Shown one piece after another: positions 9,032 through 17,116 of a stretch of DNA of 64,000 nt (position 1 is the stretch's first letter; each line of letters begins with the position of its first letter). A program made the position numbers and the translations under genes. The notes beneath the pieces were generated by a model. The model saw only the letters and a list, made by a program, of their open reading frames with translations, was not told the DNA's origin and made no database searches. The stretch spans positions 1,178,001 to 1,242,000 of the forward strand of contig NZ_CP150274.1 of the NCBI RefSeq assembly GCF_037977055.1, read 5' to 3'. The DNA is from Paenibacillus sp. FSL K6-1096 (lineage in GTDB: Bacteria; Bacillota; Bacilli; Paenibacillales; Paenibacillaceae).

Positions 9032-10078
9032 GTGAAGCCTGAACATAAGATTATGAATGAAAAATTAACCGGGCTGATGAGTGAAGAAGCGCAGCGTTCA
9101 AAGTTCTCAGGGGTCGTACAAGTGGCGGACCGGGAACATATCCTGGCAGCAGCAGCTTACGGGCTGGCCAATATCGCGGAACTGCGGCTCAACCAGCTCC
9201 ACACCCGCTTTCCTATCGCTTCCGGCAGCAAATTATTTACCGCTATTGCGGTCTGCCAGCTCGTAGAGCAGGGACGGCTTACCTTTGACGCCAAAATACT
9301 GGACATCCTGCCCAAGGCGGAATTCCCTCTATTCGACCCTGAGATCACCGTGCATCAGGTACTGACACACAGCTCCGGCATCCCGGATTATTTCGACGAG
9401 GAGACGATGGATGATTTCGCTTCACTGTGGGAGGAGACCCCGATGTACACGCTGCGGCGGCCGGCAGATTTCCTGCCCCTGTTCGCCGGTCAGCCGATGA
9501 AGTTCGCTCCCGGCGGGCGTTTCCACTACAATAATGCCGGTTATATCCTGCTCGCCTTGCTCATCGAAGCGATAAGCGGCAAGACATTTACTAAGTATGT
9601 AGAGCAGCATATTTTTCAACCGTGCGGGATGAAGGATTCCGGTTATTTCGCGCTTGATGCGCTGCCGGCCCATACTGCACAAGGATACATCGACGGAGAC
9701 AGCGGGCAAAAGATCAGCAACATCTACTCGATTCCGGTGGTTGGAGGCGGAGACGGCGGAGCATATGTCACAGCTGCAGATATGCATAAGCTATGGAGCG
9801 GCTTGCTTGAACACAAGCTGCTGACGCCAGCGGTAACGGACTTGTTGTTAACGCCGCATATTCATGAGCGTGAGGATAGCTTTTATGGCTATGGCGTCTG
9901 GATTCAGGTCCGTGGCCCAAAAATACACAAATATCACATCATGGGCTACGATCCCGGAATCAGCTTCCATTCCGCCTGTTATCCCGGAAGCGGCTTAACC
10001 TGTACCGCGATCTGCAACCAGAGCAACGGGGCTTACCGGATGATGGCAGCCGTGGAGCCGAATTTGCCGGTGAAGTAG
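9032..10078 (+). CDS. Serine hydrolase, beta-lactamase/class C-like (DUF/PBP-type)
   Basis: 348 residues. The penicillin-binding fold motifs are present: SxxK as SGSK (Ser of PIASGSKLF, about residue 71), YxN as YNN in FHYNNAGYIL, and downstream HIMGYDPG at the usual site of the HxG-like element. No signal peptide is visible, so it is probably cytoplasmic or membrane-associated by other means. Relatives are esterases, D-aminopeptidases and low-activity beta-lactamases. The GTG start has AGGAGGTGG about 8-10 nt upstream. A 50-bp decayed copy of its 3' part occurs at 17117-17169. Confidence 0.85.
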   Translation: MKPEHKIMNEKLTGLMSEEAQRSKFSGVVQVADREHILAAAAYGLANIAELRLNQLHTRFPIASGSKLFTAIAVCQLVEQGRLTFDAKILDILPKAEFPLFDPEITVHQVLTHSSGIPDYFDEETMDDFASLWEETPMYTLRRPADFLPLFAGQPMKFAPGGRFHYNNAGYILLALLIEAISGKTFTKYVEQHIFQPCGMKDSGYFALDALPAHTAQGYIDGDSGQKISNIYSIPVVGGGDGGAYVTAADMHKLWSGLLEHKLLTPAVTDLLLTPHIHEREDSFYGYGVWIQVRGPKIHKYHIMGYDPGISFHSACYPGSGLTCTAICNQSNGAYRMMAAVEPNLPVK

Positions 10079-10123
10079 CATTATGTTCGCGCTGGACTGC
10101 CTATAACCATGAATGATCTTAAG

Positions 10124-10155
10124 AGCCTTAGTCCGGTTCCCCGGCTGAGGCTTAT
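10124..10155 (+). terminator. Possible weak terminator after the serine hydrolase
   Basis: Stem AGCCTTAG/CTGAGGCT (10124-10131, 10145-10152) with one G-T pair, followed by TTATT. The T run is poor, so termination may be partial. Confidence 0.4.
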
Positions 10156-10177
10156 TGCTGTATTTGCCTCAACCTAC

Positions 10178-10206
10178 AGGTTCGCTAAAGGTTCGCGCAT
10201 TATGAT
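10178..10206 (+). promoter_or_regulatory. Tandem AGGTTCGC operator and -10 box of the small exported protein/RR/HK operon
   Basis: AGGTTCGC occurs at 10178 and again at 10189, an 11-bp period, and the -10 hexamer TATGAT (10201-10206) begins exactly 12 nt after the start of the last repeat. No good -35 is present; the first repeat occupies the -35 position. This is the layout of OmpR/PhoB-type response-regulator activation sites. The same arrangement is found at 14484-14534 before the ABC transporter genes. Confidence 0.7.
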
Positions 10207-10258
10207 GGAGTTGTAAGGCAGCTGCCTGCAAAATAACAGGAACATGGAGGTAATCGAA

Positions 10259-10609
10259 GTGACAGACAAATGGGCAAACCCGCGTCGTACAGGTAAAAGA
10301 AAAGCCGCCGCCATTGCACTGGCCGCAGTAGCAGTGTTATCCGTCAGCACGCTGACCGCATTCGGGGCAAGCGCTCCGGACAGTGTTGAAGTCACAACGG
10401 ATAAACATGGAGAGCATAGCGTAAACGCCAGCACTCCCCCCTATGATGCGGCTAACGATGTGAATGCTGCCGTTGCTGCCGCAGCCGCAGCATTAGATGG
10501 CGCTAGCGCAGTAGTGAACCAGGAGGGCGGCAAATTCCGCTACTCTACAGACGGCGGACAGACCTGGAGTGAGCACGCTCCTGAGGGTGTCAGCGTAGAC
10601 GCCCGGTAA
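10259..10609 (+). CDS. Small exported protein with a single Asp-box motif
   Basis: About 116 residues. A basic N-terminus (RRTGKRK) is followed by a 22-residue hydrophobic helix, AAAIALAAVAVLSVSTLTAF, with GASA as a possible signal peptidase site. The exported part has an Ala-rich helix (AAVAAAAAAL) and ends in FRYSTDGGQTWSEH, which fits the Asp-box pattern (S-x-D-x-G-x-x-T-W). The GTG at 10259 is used because GGAGG is 7-8 nt upstream. It is the first gene after the tandem operator and is followed by a large hairpin and then the response-regulator gene. It could be a signal sensor or envelope-stress reporter for the kinase; function unknown. Confidence 0.75.
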   Translation: MTDKWANPRRTGKRKAAAIALAAVAVLSVSTLTAFGASAPDSVEVTTDKHGEHSVNASTPPYDAANDVNAAVAAAAAALDGASAVVNQEGGKFRYSTDGGQTWSEHAPEGVSVDAR

Positions 10610-10618
10610 ATTAAACGG

Positions 10619-10667
10619 TAGGATGGATGGCAAGGAGGCCAGGCGGTCCCTTTTGCCACCCATCCTA
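10619..10667 (+). other. Long intercistronic hairpin between the exported-protein gene and the response-regulator gene
   Basis: A 15-bp stem, TAGGATGGATGGCAA (10619-10633) against TTGCCACCCATCCTA (10653-10667), with one mismatch. There is no T run after it, so it looks like an mRNA stabiliser or partial attenuator that lets the first gene be expressed above the regulator pair. Confidence 0.6.
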
Positions 10668-10684
10668 TATTCGGGAGCTGAACC

Positions 10685-11371
10685 ATGAAGATACTGATGG
10701 TTGAAGATGAAAAATATATAGCGGAAGCCATCGCCCAAGTACTGAAGCAAAATAATTATAGCGTTGATCTGGCGCATGATGGTGAATATGGGCTGGATTG
10801 TGCCCTTTCCGGTATTTACGATATGATTATTCTTGACATTATGCTGCCCAAGAAGGACGGGCTGACCTTGCTCCGGGAAATGCGGGCAAACGGCATGAAG
10901 ACACCGACCCTCCTGCTGACAGCCAAAGGCCAGATTGAAGAGAAGGTGTACGGCCTGGACTGCGGTGCAGACGATTATTTGCCCAAGCCCTTCCATACAG
11001 ATGAACTCCTTGCGCGGCTGCGGGCACTAGCGCGGAGGCCTTCCGAATTAAATAACGAAGGAATCCTGGAGGCTGGCGATCTCCGGTTTAACCCGCACAC
11101 CCTGCTGCTGACATGCGGCGCAAATCAAACAACCTTATCGCCAAAAGAAGCGCAGCTGCTGGAATTGCTGATCCGCAGAATGAGCACCGCTGTTTCCAAG
11201 GAGCAGATCATTGATAGATTGTGGGGTTATGATTCCGACGCCGGAGATAATCATGTCGAAACCCATGTATCACTCCTGCGCAAAAAGATAACCCGGCTGC
11301 AATCCGGCGTTATATTACGCACCATCCGGGGCGCAGGGTATGTGCTCCTGAGCGGGGAAGGCGGAGCCTAA
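10685..11371 (+). CDS. OmpR-family response regulator (first system)
   Basis: 228 residues. Receiver domain with the acidic pair in VEDEKY, phospho-acceptor Asp51 (IILDIMLPKKDG), and Lys in YLPKPFHTDE; C-terminal winged helix with LSPKEAQLLELL and RTIRGAGYVL. RBS GGGAG lies 7 nt before the ATG. Its stop is directly followed by the ATG of the kinase gene, so the two are translationally linked. It probably binds the tandem AGGTTC repeats upstream of its own operon and/or those before the ABC transporter genes. Confidence 0.94.
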   Translation: MKILMVEDEKYIAEAIAQVLKQNNYSVDLAHDGEYGLDCALSGIYDMIILDIMLPKKDGLTLLREMRANGMKTPTLLLTAKGQIEEKVYGLDCGADDYLPKPFHTDELLARLRALARRPSELNNEGILEAGDLRFNPHTLLLTCGANQTTLSPKEAQLLELLIRRMSTAVSKEQIIDRLWGYDSDAGDNHVETHVSLLRKKITRLQSGVILRTIRGAGYVLLSGEGGA

Positions 11372-12685
11372 ATGCTTAAACGGCTGCGGAATAAAATTCT
11401 TGTGCTGAATATGCTGCTGACAACTGTAGTGGTGGCGATTGCCTTTGCGTTTATTTATCTGGTCATGGACAGCCAGATCCAAGCGGAAAACAAGAGAAAG
11501 CTGGACGCGATAACTGAAGGGAAAATTTCTTTTGCCGCTCAAGAGACGAATACGGACGGATCAGAGGATGCGGTTGCTGCCGATACAGTGCAGCAGCGGC
11601 TGCCCGCTGACTACGCATTGTCCTTCCATGTTAAGCTGGACCCGTACGGCAAGCTCCAAAATATTGATTCCCTGATCGATCTGCCGGAAGCCTCTTATCA
11701 TCTGGCCGCAGAAACAGCGTGGAAACATAAAGACGGTCATGGACCTATATCCATCAACGGCAGGCTATGGCAATATGCTGTCGTACCCGCCACCAGCACC
11801 CAAGTCATCAATGAGAACGGTATGCAGACAATTATTGCTGCTCAAGACGGAAGCTATCAGATTTCGTTTCTGGATGTAACCGGCAGCATGGAAACATTAA
11901 GAACCCTGGCCATAACCTTTGTCTTTGTGATCCTCGCTGTGCTGGCTGCCATATTTCTGATCAGCCTTATGTTTGCCAACCGCTCGATCCGGCCCGTATC
12001 AGAGGCGTGGGAGAAGCAGCGGCAGTTTGTCGCGGACGCTTCCCATGAGCTCAAAACGCCGCTCTCCATTATCAACGCCAACTATGACGTTCTTGTATCC
12101 AACCAAAATGAAACGATTATCAGCCAAATCAAATGGCTCGAATACATGAAAGCCGGTACAGACCGGATGACGGAGCTAATTCACAGCCTTCTCTCTCTGG
12201 CAAGACTGGAAAGTGAAACTGCGGAAATCAATAAAGTACCCTTTAATATCAGCAGCAAGGTCTCTGACATCATTGAATCCATGGCGGCGGCCTTACACGA
12301 AAAAAAAATAACACTCACCTTGTCCATCGAGCCGGGGATTGTGATTAACAGCGATATGGACAGGGTTACGCAGGTATTTACCATTTTGTATGACAATGCG
12401 ATTAAATACACGGAGTTTAGCGGACAAATCGGGGTCTCCCTGACACAAACCAGCCGGCTTATCACCTGTACCGTGTGCAACAGCGGGGATGGAATTGCGC
12501 CCCGGGATTTAACGAGAATATTTGACAGATTCTACCGAATAGATCAAGCCCGGACAGGAGATACTGGAGGTCATGGCTTGGGCTTATCCATTGCGAAGGC
12601 CTGTATCGATCAACTCGGAGGCCAACTAACCGCCTCAAGTGCGGATAATGAAATGACAACCTTCTCATTTAAGCTATCAAAATAA
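11372..12685 (+). CDS. Sensor histidine kinase (first system)
   Basis: 437 residues. Membrane helix at about 8-30, an extracytoplasmic loop of roughly 140 residues, and a second helix at about 172-196; then the dimerisation/phosphoacceptor box ASHELKTPLSI, N-box YDNAIKYT, and G boxes NSGDGIAP and GGHGLGLSIAK. Partner of the response regulator immediately upstream. The extracytoplasmic domain could sense an envelope signal, perhaps with the small exported protein of the same operon. The terminator repeat at 12683-12752 follows at once. Confidence 0.94.
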   Translation: MLKRLRNKILVLNMLLTTVVVAIAFAFIYLVMDSQIQAENKRKLDAITEGKISFAAQETNTDGSEDAVAADTVQQRLPADYALSFHVKLDPYGKLQNIDSLIDLPEASYHLAAETAWKHKDGHGPISINGRLWQYAVVPATSTQVINENGMQTIIAAQDGSYQISFLDVTGSMETLRTLAITFVFVILAVLAAIFLISLMFANRSIRPVSEAWEKQRQFVADASHELKTPLSIINANYDVLVSNQNETIISQIKWLEYMKAGTDRMTELIHSLLSLARLESETAEINKVPFNISSKVSDIIESMAAALHEKKITLTLSIEPGIVINSDMDRVTQVFTILYDNAIKYTEFSGQIGVSLTQTSRLITCTVCNSGDGIAPRDLTRIFDRFYRIDQARTGDTGGHGLGLSIAKACIDQLGGQLTASSADNEMTTFSFKLSK

Positions 12686-12752
12686 ACCAAGCCGTACGCC
12701 AGCAATCGCTGAAACGTACGGCTTGGTTTGTTCATGTTCAATAAATACTGCT
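12683..12752 (+). repeat. 70-bp direct repeat, copy A, containing a terminator hairpin
   Basis: Identical at 68 of 70 positions to 17047-17116. It contains a 15-bp perfect stem, AAACCAAGCCGTACG (12684-12698) and its complement (12715-12729), with the loop core AGCAATCGCTGAAA. It follows the first kinase gene and probably terminates that operon, but identity extends well past the hairpin, through AATAAATACTGCT. A shorter third copy is at 18750-18808. Confidence 0.9.
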
Positions 12753-12786
12753 AAACTGGATACAGACTTAGCTAGGAGGTTACGGG

Positions 12787-13485
12787 ATGCAAAGCAATAT
12801 ATTGATTATTGATGATGACATAGAGCTATGCCGGTTACTCAAAAAATGCGTGGACAAAGAACATATCACTGCCGACCTGGCACATACCGGTACAGAGGGC
12901 TTGAATCTAGCCGCGCAAGGTAACTATCATCTGATTGTCCTGGACATTATGCTCCCCGGCTTGGACGGCTTTCAAGTACTTGAAAAAATCAGAGATATGA
13001 GCAGCGTTCCGGTATTAATGCTGACGGCTAAAACAGCAAGCAGCGATAAAGTAAACGGCCTGCGGTCAGGTGCGGATGATTATCTTACCAAACCATTTGA
13101 TGTTGATGAATTTACTGCGCGTGTGCTTTCTTTAATCCGCAGATATACAACCTTAAATAACGGCTCCATTGAAAAAGCGAATCGTCTTATATTTCAAGGG
13201 CTTAGGATTGATATAGATAACCGGATTATTACTGTCGGAGAAGAACCCGTCGAATTATATGCAAAGGAATTTAATATTCTCTGCTATCTCGCCAGAAATC
13301 AGGGAAAGATTCTGACCAAACAGCAAATATATGAAGAAGTCTGGCAGGAACAATATGCCTATGATGACAACAATATCATGGGCTACATCAGCAAGCTGCG
13401 GAAAAGCATTGAGCCTGACCCGAACAACCCGACTTATATTCAGACCGTTAAGGGCGTAGGATACCGTTTTAGCAGGGATGTGTAA
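12787..13485 (+). CDS. OmpR-family response regulator (second system)
   Basis: 232 residues. Receiver with IIDDDIE acidic cluster, phospho-acceptor Asp53 (VLDIMLPGLDG) and Lys in YLTKPFD; winged-helix domain with ELYAKEFNILCYLARNQGK and QTVKGVGYRF. RBS AGGAGG is 8 nt before the ATG. Together with the kinase and ABC genes that follow it resembles modules for sensing and exporting antimicrobial peptides. No AGGTTC repeats are visible in its own promoter region (12753-12786). Confidence 0.94.
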   Translation: MQSNILIIDDDIELCRLLKKCVDKEHITADLAHTGTEGLNLAAQGNYHLIVLDIMLPGLDGFQVLEKIRDMSSVPVLMLTAKTASSDKVNGLRSGADDYLTKPFDVDEFTARVLSLIRRYTTLNNGSIEKANRLIFQGLRIDIDNRIITVGEEPVELYAKEFNILCYLARNQGKILTKQQIYEEVWQEQYAYDDNNIMGYISKLRKSIEPDPNNPTYIQTVKGVGYRFSRDV

Positions 13486-13487
13486 CG

Positions 13488-14444
13488 ATGGAGCGCATGT
13501 ATATTAATCAAGGACTGTTTATCGTTCTGTGTATTGTCGCTGTTATCGGTGTAGTTTCTTCCTTGCTGTTATTACGTAAAACACATAATGTCAGGAAAAA
13601 ATTGAATAACATTTCGGATACGCTGGATGACATCGCACAGGGTAACAGCAATCTGAAAATACTGGCAAAGCCTTCGGATATGACTTCTGCCATCTGCTAT
13701 CAAATCAATGATATTATCTATAACTTTCGGGAGCAGATCATTGATTTAAAAAAAGCGGAGGAAACAAACAAGCAATTAATGACGAGCCTCTCCCATGATG
13801 TGCGAACCCCCTTAACGACTCTTATCGGATATTTGGATGCTGTGCAAAAAGGCATTGTATCGGGTGCGGAGCGGGAAGAATATATTGAGATTGCCCGTAA
13901 ACGGGCCCATGATATGAAAGAGTATGTGGATATGCTGTTTGAATGGTTCAAACTGAATTCCAGTGAAGAAACCTTTACGGTCCGGAAAACAGAGCTTGCG
14001 GAGCTGACCCGAAACCTGCTTAAAGATTGGATACCGATTTTCGAGAGCAGCTCCCTTGATTATGATATTGATATTCCTGACAAGCGTATTGAGATCCCCT
14101 TGGATACCGGCGCTTATGCCCGTATTCTGAACAACCTGATTCAGAACGTAGTTACCCATAGCAGGGCCAAACACATCCAAATCAGTGCTTCCGTGCTGGA
14201 TAAGTATGTGATGATTACGATTGCAGATGACGGCGGGGGAATTTCCAAACAGGATTTGCCCCATATTTTTGAACGCCTCTATAAATGTGATAAATCGCGT
14301 TCGGCGAAAGGAAGCGGCCTGGGACTGTCTATCGTACAGCAGCTTGTAACCAGGATGGGCGGTAAGATAACGGTAACAAGCGAGCCTGGCAAGCAAACAG
14401 AATTCACCATACAGTTTCATTTGGCCGCTGAAAGTCCCTGCTGA
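13488..14444 (+). CDS. Sensor histidine kinase with a single N-terminal membrane helix (second system)
   Basis: 318 residues. One hydrophobic helix at about 9-30 and virtually no extracytoplasmic part (fewer than 10 residues), then a HAMP-like linker, His103 in the box LSHDVRTPLTTLIGYLD, N-box NNLIQNVVTH, and G boxes ADDGGGIS and GSGLGLSIV. A kinase without an external sensor must detect its signal in the membrane or through a partner protein, as in BceS-like systems where the ABC transporter is the sensor. It begins 2 nt after the regulator stop and is followed by the operator and ABC transporter genes. Confidence 0.92.
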   Translation: MERMYINQGLFIVLCIVAVIGVVSSLLLLRKTHNVRKKLNNISDTLDDIAQGNSNLKILAKPSDMTSAICYQINDIIYNFREQIIDLKKAEETNKQLMTSLSHDVRTPLTTLIGYLDAVQKGIVSGAEREEYIEIARKRAHDMKEYVDMLFEWFKLNSSEETFTVRKTELAELTRNLLKDWIPIFESSSLDYDIDIPDKRIEIPLDTGAYARILNNLIQNVVTHSRAKHIQISASVLDKYVMITIADDGGGISKQDLPHIFERLYKCDKSRSAKGSGLGLSIVQQLVTRMGGKITVTSEPGKQTEFTIQFHLAAESPC

Positions 14445-14483
14445 TGCAGGGACTATGCTGTGTCTGTCGAAGCCGAAATTTCA

Positions 14484-14534
14484 AGGTTTATGCAAGGTTC
14501 GTGCAAGGTTCATTCAAGGTCAAGCGGCTATAAT
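14484..14534 (+). promoter_or_regulatory. Four-fold tandem AAGGTTC operator with -10 box of the ABC exporter operon
   Basis: AGGTT/AGGTC units begin at 14484, 14495, 14506 and 14517, exactly 11 bp apart, most within CAAGGTTC. The -10 hexamer TATAAT (14529-14534) starts 12 nt after the last unit, identical spacing to 10189-10206. The third unit sits where a -35 box would be (14506-14511, 17 nt from the -10). This is a strong response-regulator activation site; which of the two nearby regulators binds is not decided by the sequence. Confidence 0.8.
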
Positions 14535-14565
14535 CAAATTCATAACTGCAAAGGAGGATTAGATC

Positions 14566-15489
14566 TTGAGTGATTTTATCATTGAAACCAAAAATTTAAC
14601 CAAAGTATACGGCGAACAGAAAAGCGTGGATAACCTGAATCTTCATGTGAAAAAGGGGCGTATCTACGGTCTGCTCGGCAGGAATGGCGCCGGGAAAACC
14701 ACTACTATGAAAATGCTTCTGGGCCTGACTCAACCGTCAGACGGAGAGATCAGGATTAACGGTATGGAGCTGCGGGGAAATGAACAAAAGATTTATTCCC
14801 GGATTGGAAATCTGATCGAATCTCCCGGCTTTTACCCCAATCTGACCGGAAGCGAAAATCTGAAAATATTTGCACGGCTTCGCGGTGTGCCCAATCGGAA
14901 CGCTGTGCAAAACGCTTTGGAAGTAGTTGGCCTCCCATACAATGACAAGAAGCTGTTTTCCGAATATTCGCTAGGCATGAAGCAGCGTTTGGGGATTGCC
15001 AACGCCATCATGCATGATCCCGAGCTCTTGATTTTGGATGAGCCGATCAATGGTCTTGACCCTATCGGTATTGCTGAAGTCCGTGATTTTATTAAGCGGT
15101 TGAGTACGGAGCAAGGCAAAACGATTCTCATTTCCAGTCATATTCTATCTGAAATCTCTCTGTTGGCTGATGATATTGGAATCATTGACCACGGCGTTTT
15201 ATTGGAAGAAGAAAGTCTGGAGGAGCTCGCAAAGAAGAACAGCATGTATATTCATTTTACAGTGACTTCTGCCTCCCAAGCGGCCCGGATTATAGAGCGC
15301 GACTTCCAGACCTCCAACTTCCGCGTTGATGATGATTACAATTTACGGCTGTATGATACGGACATAGCTGTTGCTTCGATGATCCGCAAGTTTATAGAAA
15401 ACGGTCTTGACGTATCGGAAGCGCATACGCAAAATGACACGCTGGAGGATTACTTCAAACATGTCACCGGAGGTGGCGGGATTGCTTGA
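14566..15489 (+). CDS. ABC transporter ATP-binding protein, BcrA type
   Basis: 307 residues. Walker A GRNGAGKTTT, Q-loop region, signature YSLGMKQRLG, Walker B LLILDEPINGLD and H-loop SSHIL, followed by a C-terminal extension of about 90 residues as in BcrA-type exporters of peptide antibiotics. RBS GGAGG stands 8 nt before the TTG start. It is downstream of the tandem operator and overlaps the first permease gene by 8 nt. The substrate is unknown; bacitracin- or lantibiotic-like peptides are the family precedent. Confidence 0.92.
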   Translation: MSDFIIETKNLTKVYGEQKSVDNLNLHVKKGRIYGLLGRNGAGKTTTMKMLLGLTQPSDGEIRINGMELRGNEQKIYSRIGNLIESPGFYPNLTGSENLKIFARLRGVPNRNAVQNALEVVGLPYNDKKLFSEYSLGMKQRLGIANAIMHDPELLILDEPINGLDPIGIAEVRDFIKRLSTEQGKTILISSHILSEISLLADDIGIIDHGVLLEEESLEELAKKNSMYIHFTVTSASQAARIIERDFQTSNFRVDDDYNLRLYDTDIAVASMIRKFIENGLDVSEAHTQNDTLEDYFKHVTGGGGIA

Positions 15490-16240
15490 TTTGCTCATTT
15501 GCGAATTTTTAAAAATTAAACGGCAGAAATTTATCCGGCTGTCCCTGATGGCAGCCTTTCTCTTTCCCATCCCGCTGACCATTCTTATGGCCAAAGACAG
15601 GATGAACTTCGACCAGTTGTTCCGTGCCAATGTGATGTTCGGAGAACTGTTACTTTTGCCTTGTATCCTTGGAGTGATTGCCTCCATCCTGTTTTTTATG
15701 GAAAGAGATCACGACACATTAAAGAACCTGATTACGGTTCCGGTTTCAAGAACGAAAATTGTTCTTGCCAAACTGTTAGTCATGACAATTCTTTCTATTC
15801 TGTACACGGTAGCAGCTTTAGGGGCAAGCATCATTGGCGGCCTGATTGTAGGCGGTGTGGAAGGAATTATATATAGACTTGGCATTAGCATAGTGCTCGG
15901 CATACTGATTATGGTGGCTACCCTTCCGGTTGTGGCTGTCATCGTGTATTTTAACAAAAGCTATATTTTCTCAATCCTCGTATCTTTTATTTATGCGGTC
16001 GTTAGCTTTGTGATTATCATAATGTTTTCATCCACTCCGCAAATGGTGAACTCCATTGCCTCCATTCTTCCGATTCCAATTATTATAAAGTGGTATATAC
16101 CCCTATTTCCCATTGAGGACGCATTAGCTTACGTGAAACCCTACTTGATAACAACGTCCGCTTGTTTTGGGATATTCGGAATTTATGCGGTTGTATCGGT
16201 CTGCTTAACAGCTTTTATCTACACAAGAAAGGAAATATAG
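15482..16240 (+). CDS. ABC-2 type permease, first subunit
   Basis: About 252 residues with six hydrophobic segments, starting with the typical LLICEFLKIKRQKFIRL amphipathic N-terminus and the TVPVSRTKIVLAKL loop of ABC-2 permeases. I prefer the TTG at 15482 because GGAGG lies 8 nt upstream inside the end of the ATPase gene; an ATG at 15461 is possible. It pairs with the next permease to form the membrane part of the exporter. Confidence 0.88.
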   Translation: MLDLLICEFLKIKRQKFIRLSLMAAFLFPIPLTILMAKDRMNFDQLFRANVMFGELLLLPCILGVIASILFFMERDHDTLKNLITVPVSRTKIVLAKLLVMTILSILYTVAALGASIIGGLIVGGVEGIIYRLGISIVLGILIMVATLPVVAVIVYFNKSYIFSILVSFIYAVVSFVIIIMFSSTPQMVNSIASILPIPIIIKWYIPLFPIEDALAYVKPYLITTSACFGIFGIYAVVSVCLTAFIYTRKEI

Positions 16241-16252
16241 GAGGTGAATACT

Positions 16253-17026
16253 GTGGGTACTCTAATTATAAGTGAATTTATAAAACTAAAACGGTATAAC
16301 ATACTCTGGATTGGAGTTGTCGCCGTTTTTTTCTCCGCGATGTTAGCTGTATTTCAATCGGGCAACGGCGGAAGGTCAATCATCTTTGAGAATTTCTATA
16401 ACAATATCATCTGGAACAATTTCAGCCTGGTGTTCCCGTTTATGGTCGTACTGATAGGCGGGTTTATCATTAACCGTGAATATACGGACCGTACCTTAAA
16501 AACAGTGTTGACCGTGCCGGTTTCTTTTCGGAAAATGCTGACGGGAAAATTGATAGCCATCGGGTTGATTACCATACTGTTTGCTGTCCTCAGCTTTGTA
16601 TGTACGTTACTGCTGGGCTTTGTTTTTCAAATTAAGGAAATGTCTATTCCGCTTATTGTGAAGTCGCTGTATCAAATTGTCGGGATAGGTGTATGCAACT
16701 ACATCGCTGTGTTGCCGATTATCGCATTTTTCTGCCGCAAACAAAACGGTTTCTTCGCGGGTGTCGGTTTGGCGTTTGTTTACGGTTTTTGCGGGATCTT
16801 TGTTGCCGGCAGAGGTCTTACGGACTTTTATCCGGTTACAGCCGGGCTTGGTATTTGGGGTTACACTGGACAAGGAACCGTTTCTTATAATGCAGCTATT
16901 GGCGGTTTGACTTTACTCGTCATGCTGATCGTGACCGCAGTTTTTGTACAACGAACTCTGGACTACGACAACATCACTGCGGTTCCCAAGAAAAAAATGA
17001 AAAGCAATAATTTTAAACGTAAATAG
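16253..17026 (+). CDS. ABC-2 type permease, second subunit
   Basis: About 257 residues, six hydrophobic segments, N-terminus LIISEFIKLKRYNILW and loop LTVPVSFRKMLTGKL matching the partner permease. The GTG at 16253 is 8 nt from AGGAGG; the GTG at 16244 overlaps that site. It ends the exporter operon; the terminator-containing repeat copy B begins 20 nt later. Confidence 0.88.
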   Translation: MGTLIISEFIKLKRYNILWIGVVAVFFSAMLAVFQSGNGGRSIIFENFYNNIIWNNFSLVFPFMVVLIGGFIINREYTDRTLKTVLTVPVSFRKMLTGKLIAIGLITILFAVLSFVCTLLLGFVFQIKEMSIPLIVKSLYQIVGIGVCNYIAVLPIIAFFCRKQNGFFAGVGLAFVYGFCGIFVAGRGLTDFYPVTAGLGIWGYTGQGTVSYNAAIGGLTLLVMLIVTAVFVQRTLDYDNITAVPKKKMKSNNFKRK

Positions 17027-17046
17027 CGCGGTATATTAAAATAAGC

Positions 17047-17116
17047 TAAACCAAGCCGTACGTCAGCAATCGCTGAAACGTACGGCTTGGTTTGTTCATA
17101 TTCAATAAATACTGCT
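17047..17116 (+). repeat. 70-bp direct repeat, copy B, containing a terminator hairpin
   Basis: Same sequence as 12683-12752 with two substitutions; the hairpin arms are 17048-17062 and 17079-17093. It terminates the ABC exporter operon. Copies A and B enclose the second two-component system and the exporter (12787-17026), and copy B runs directly into a remnant of a serine hydrolase gene. Confidence 0.9.
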
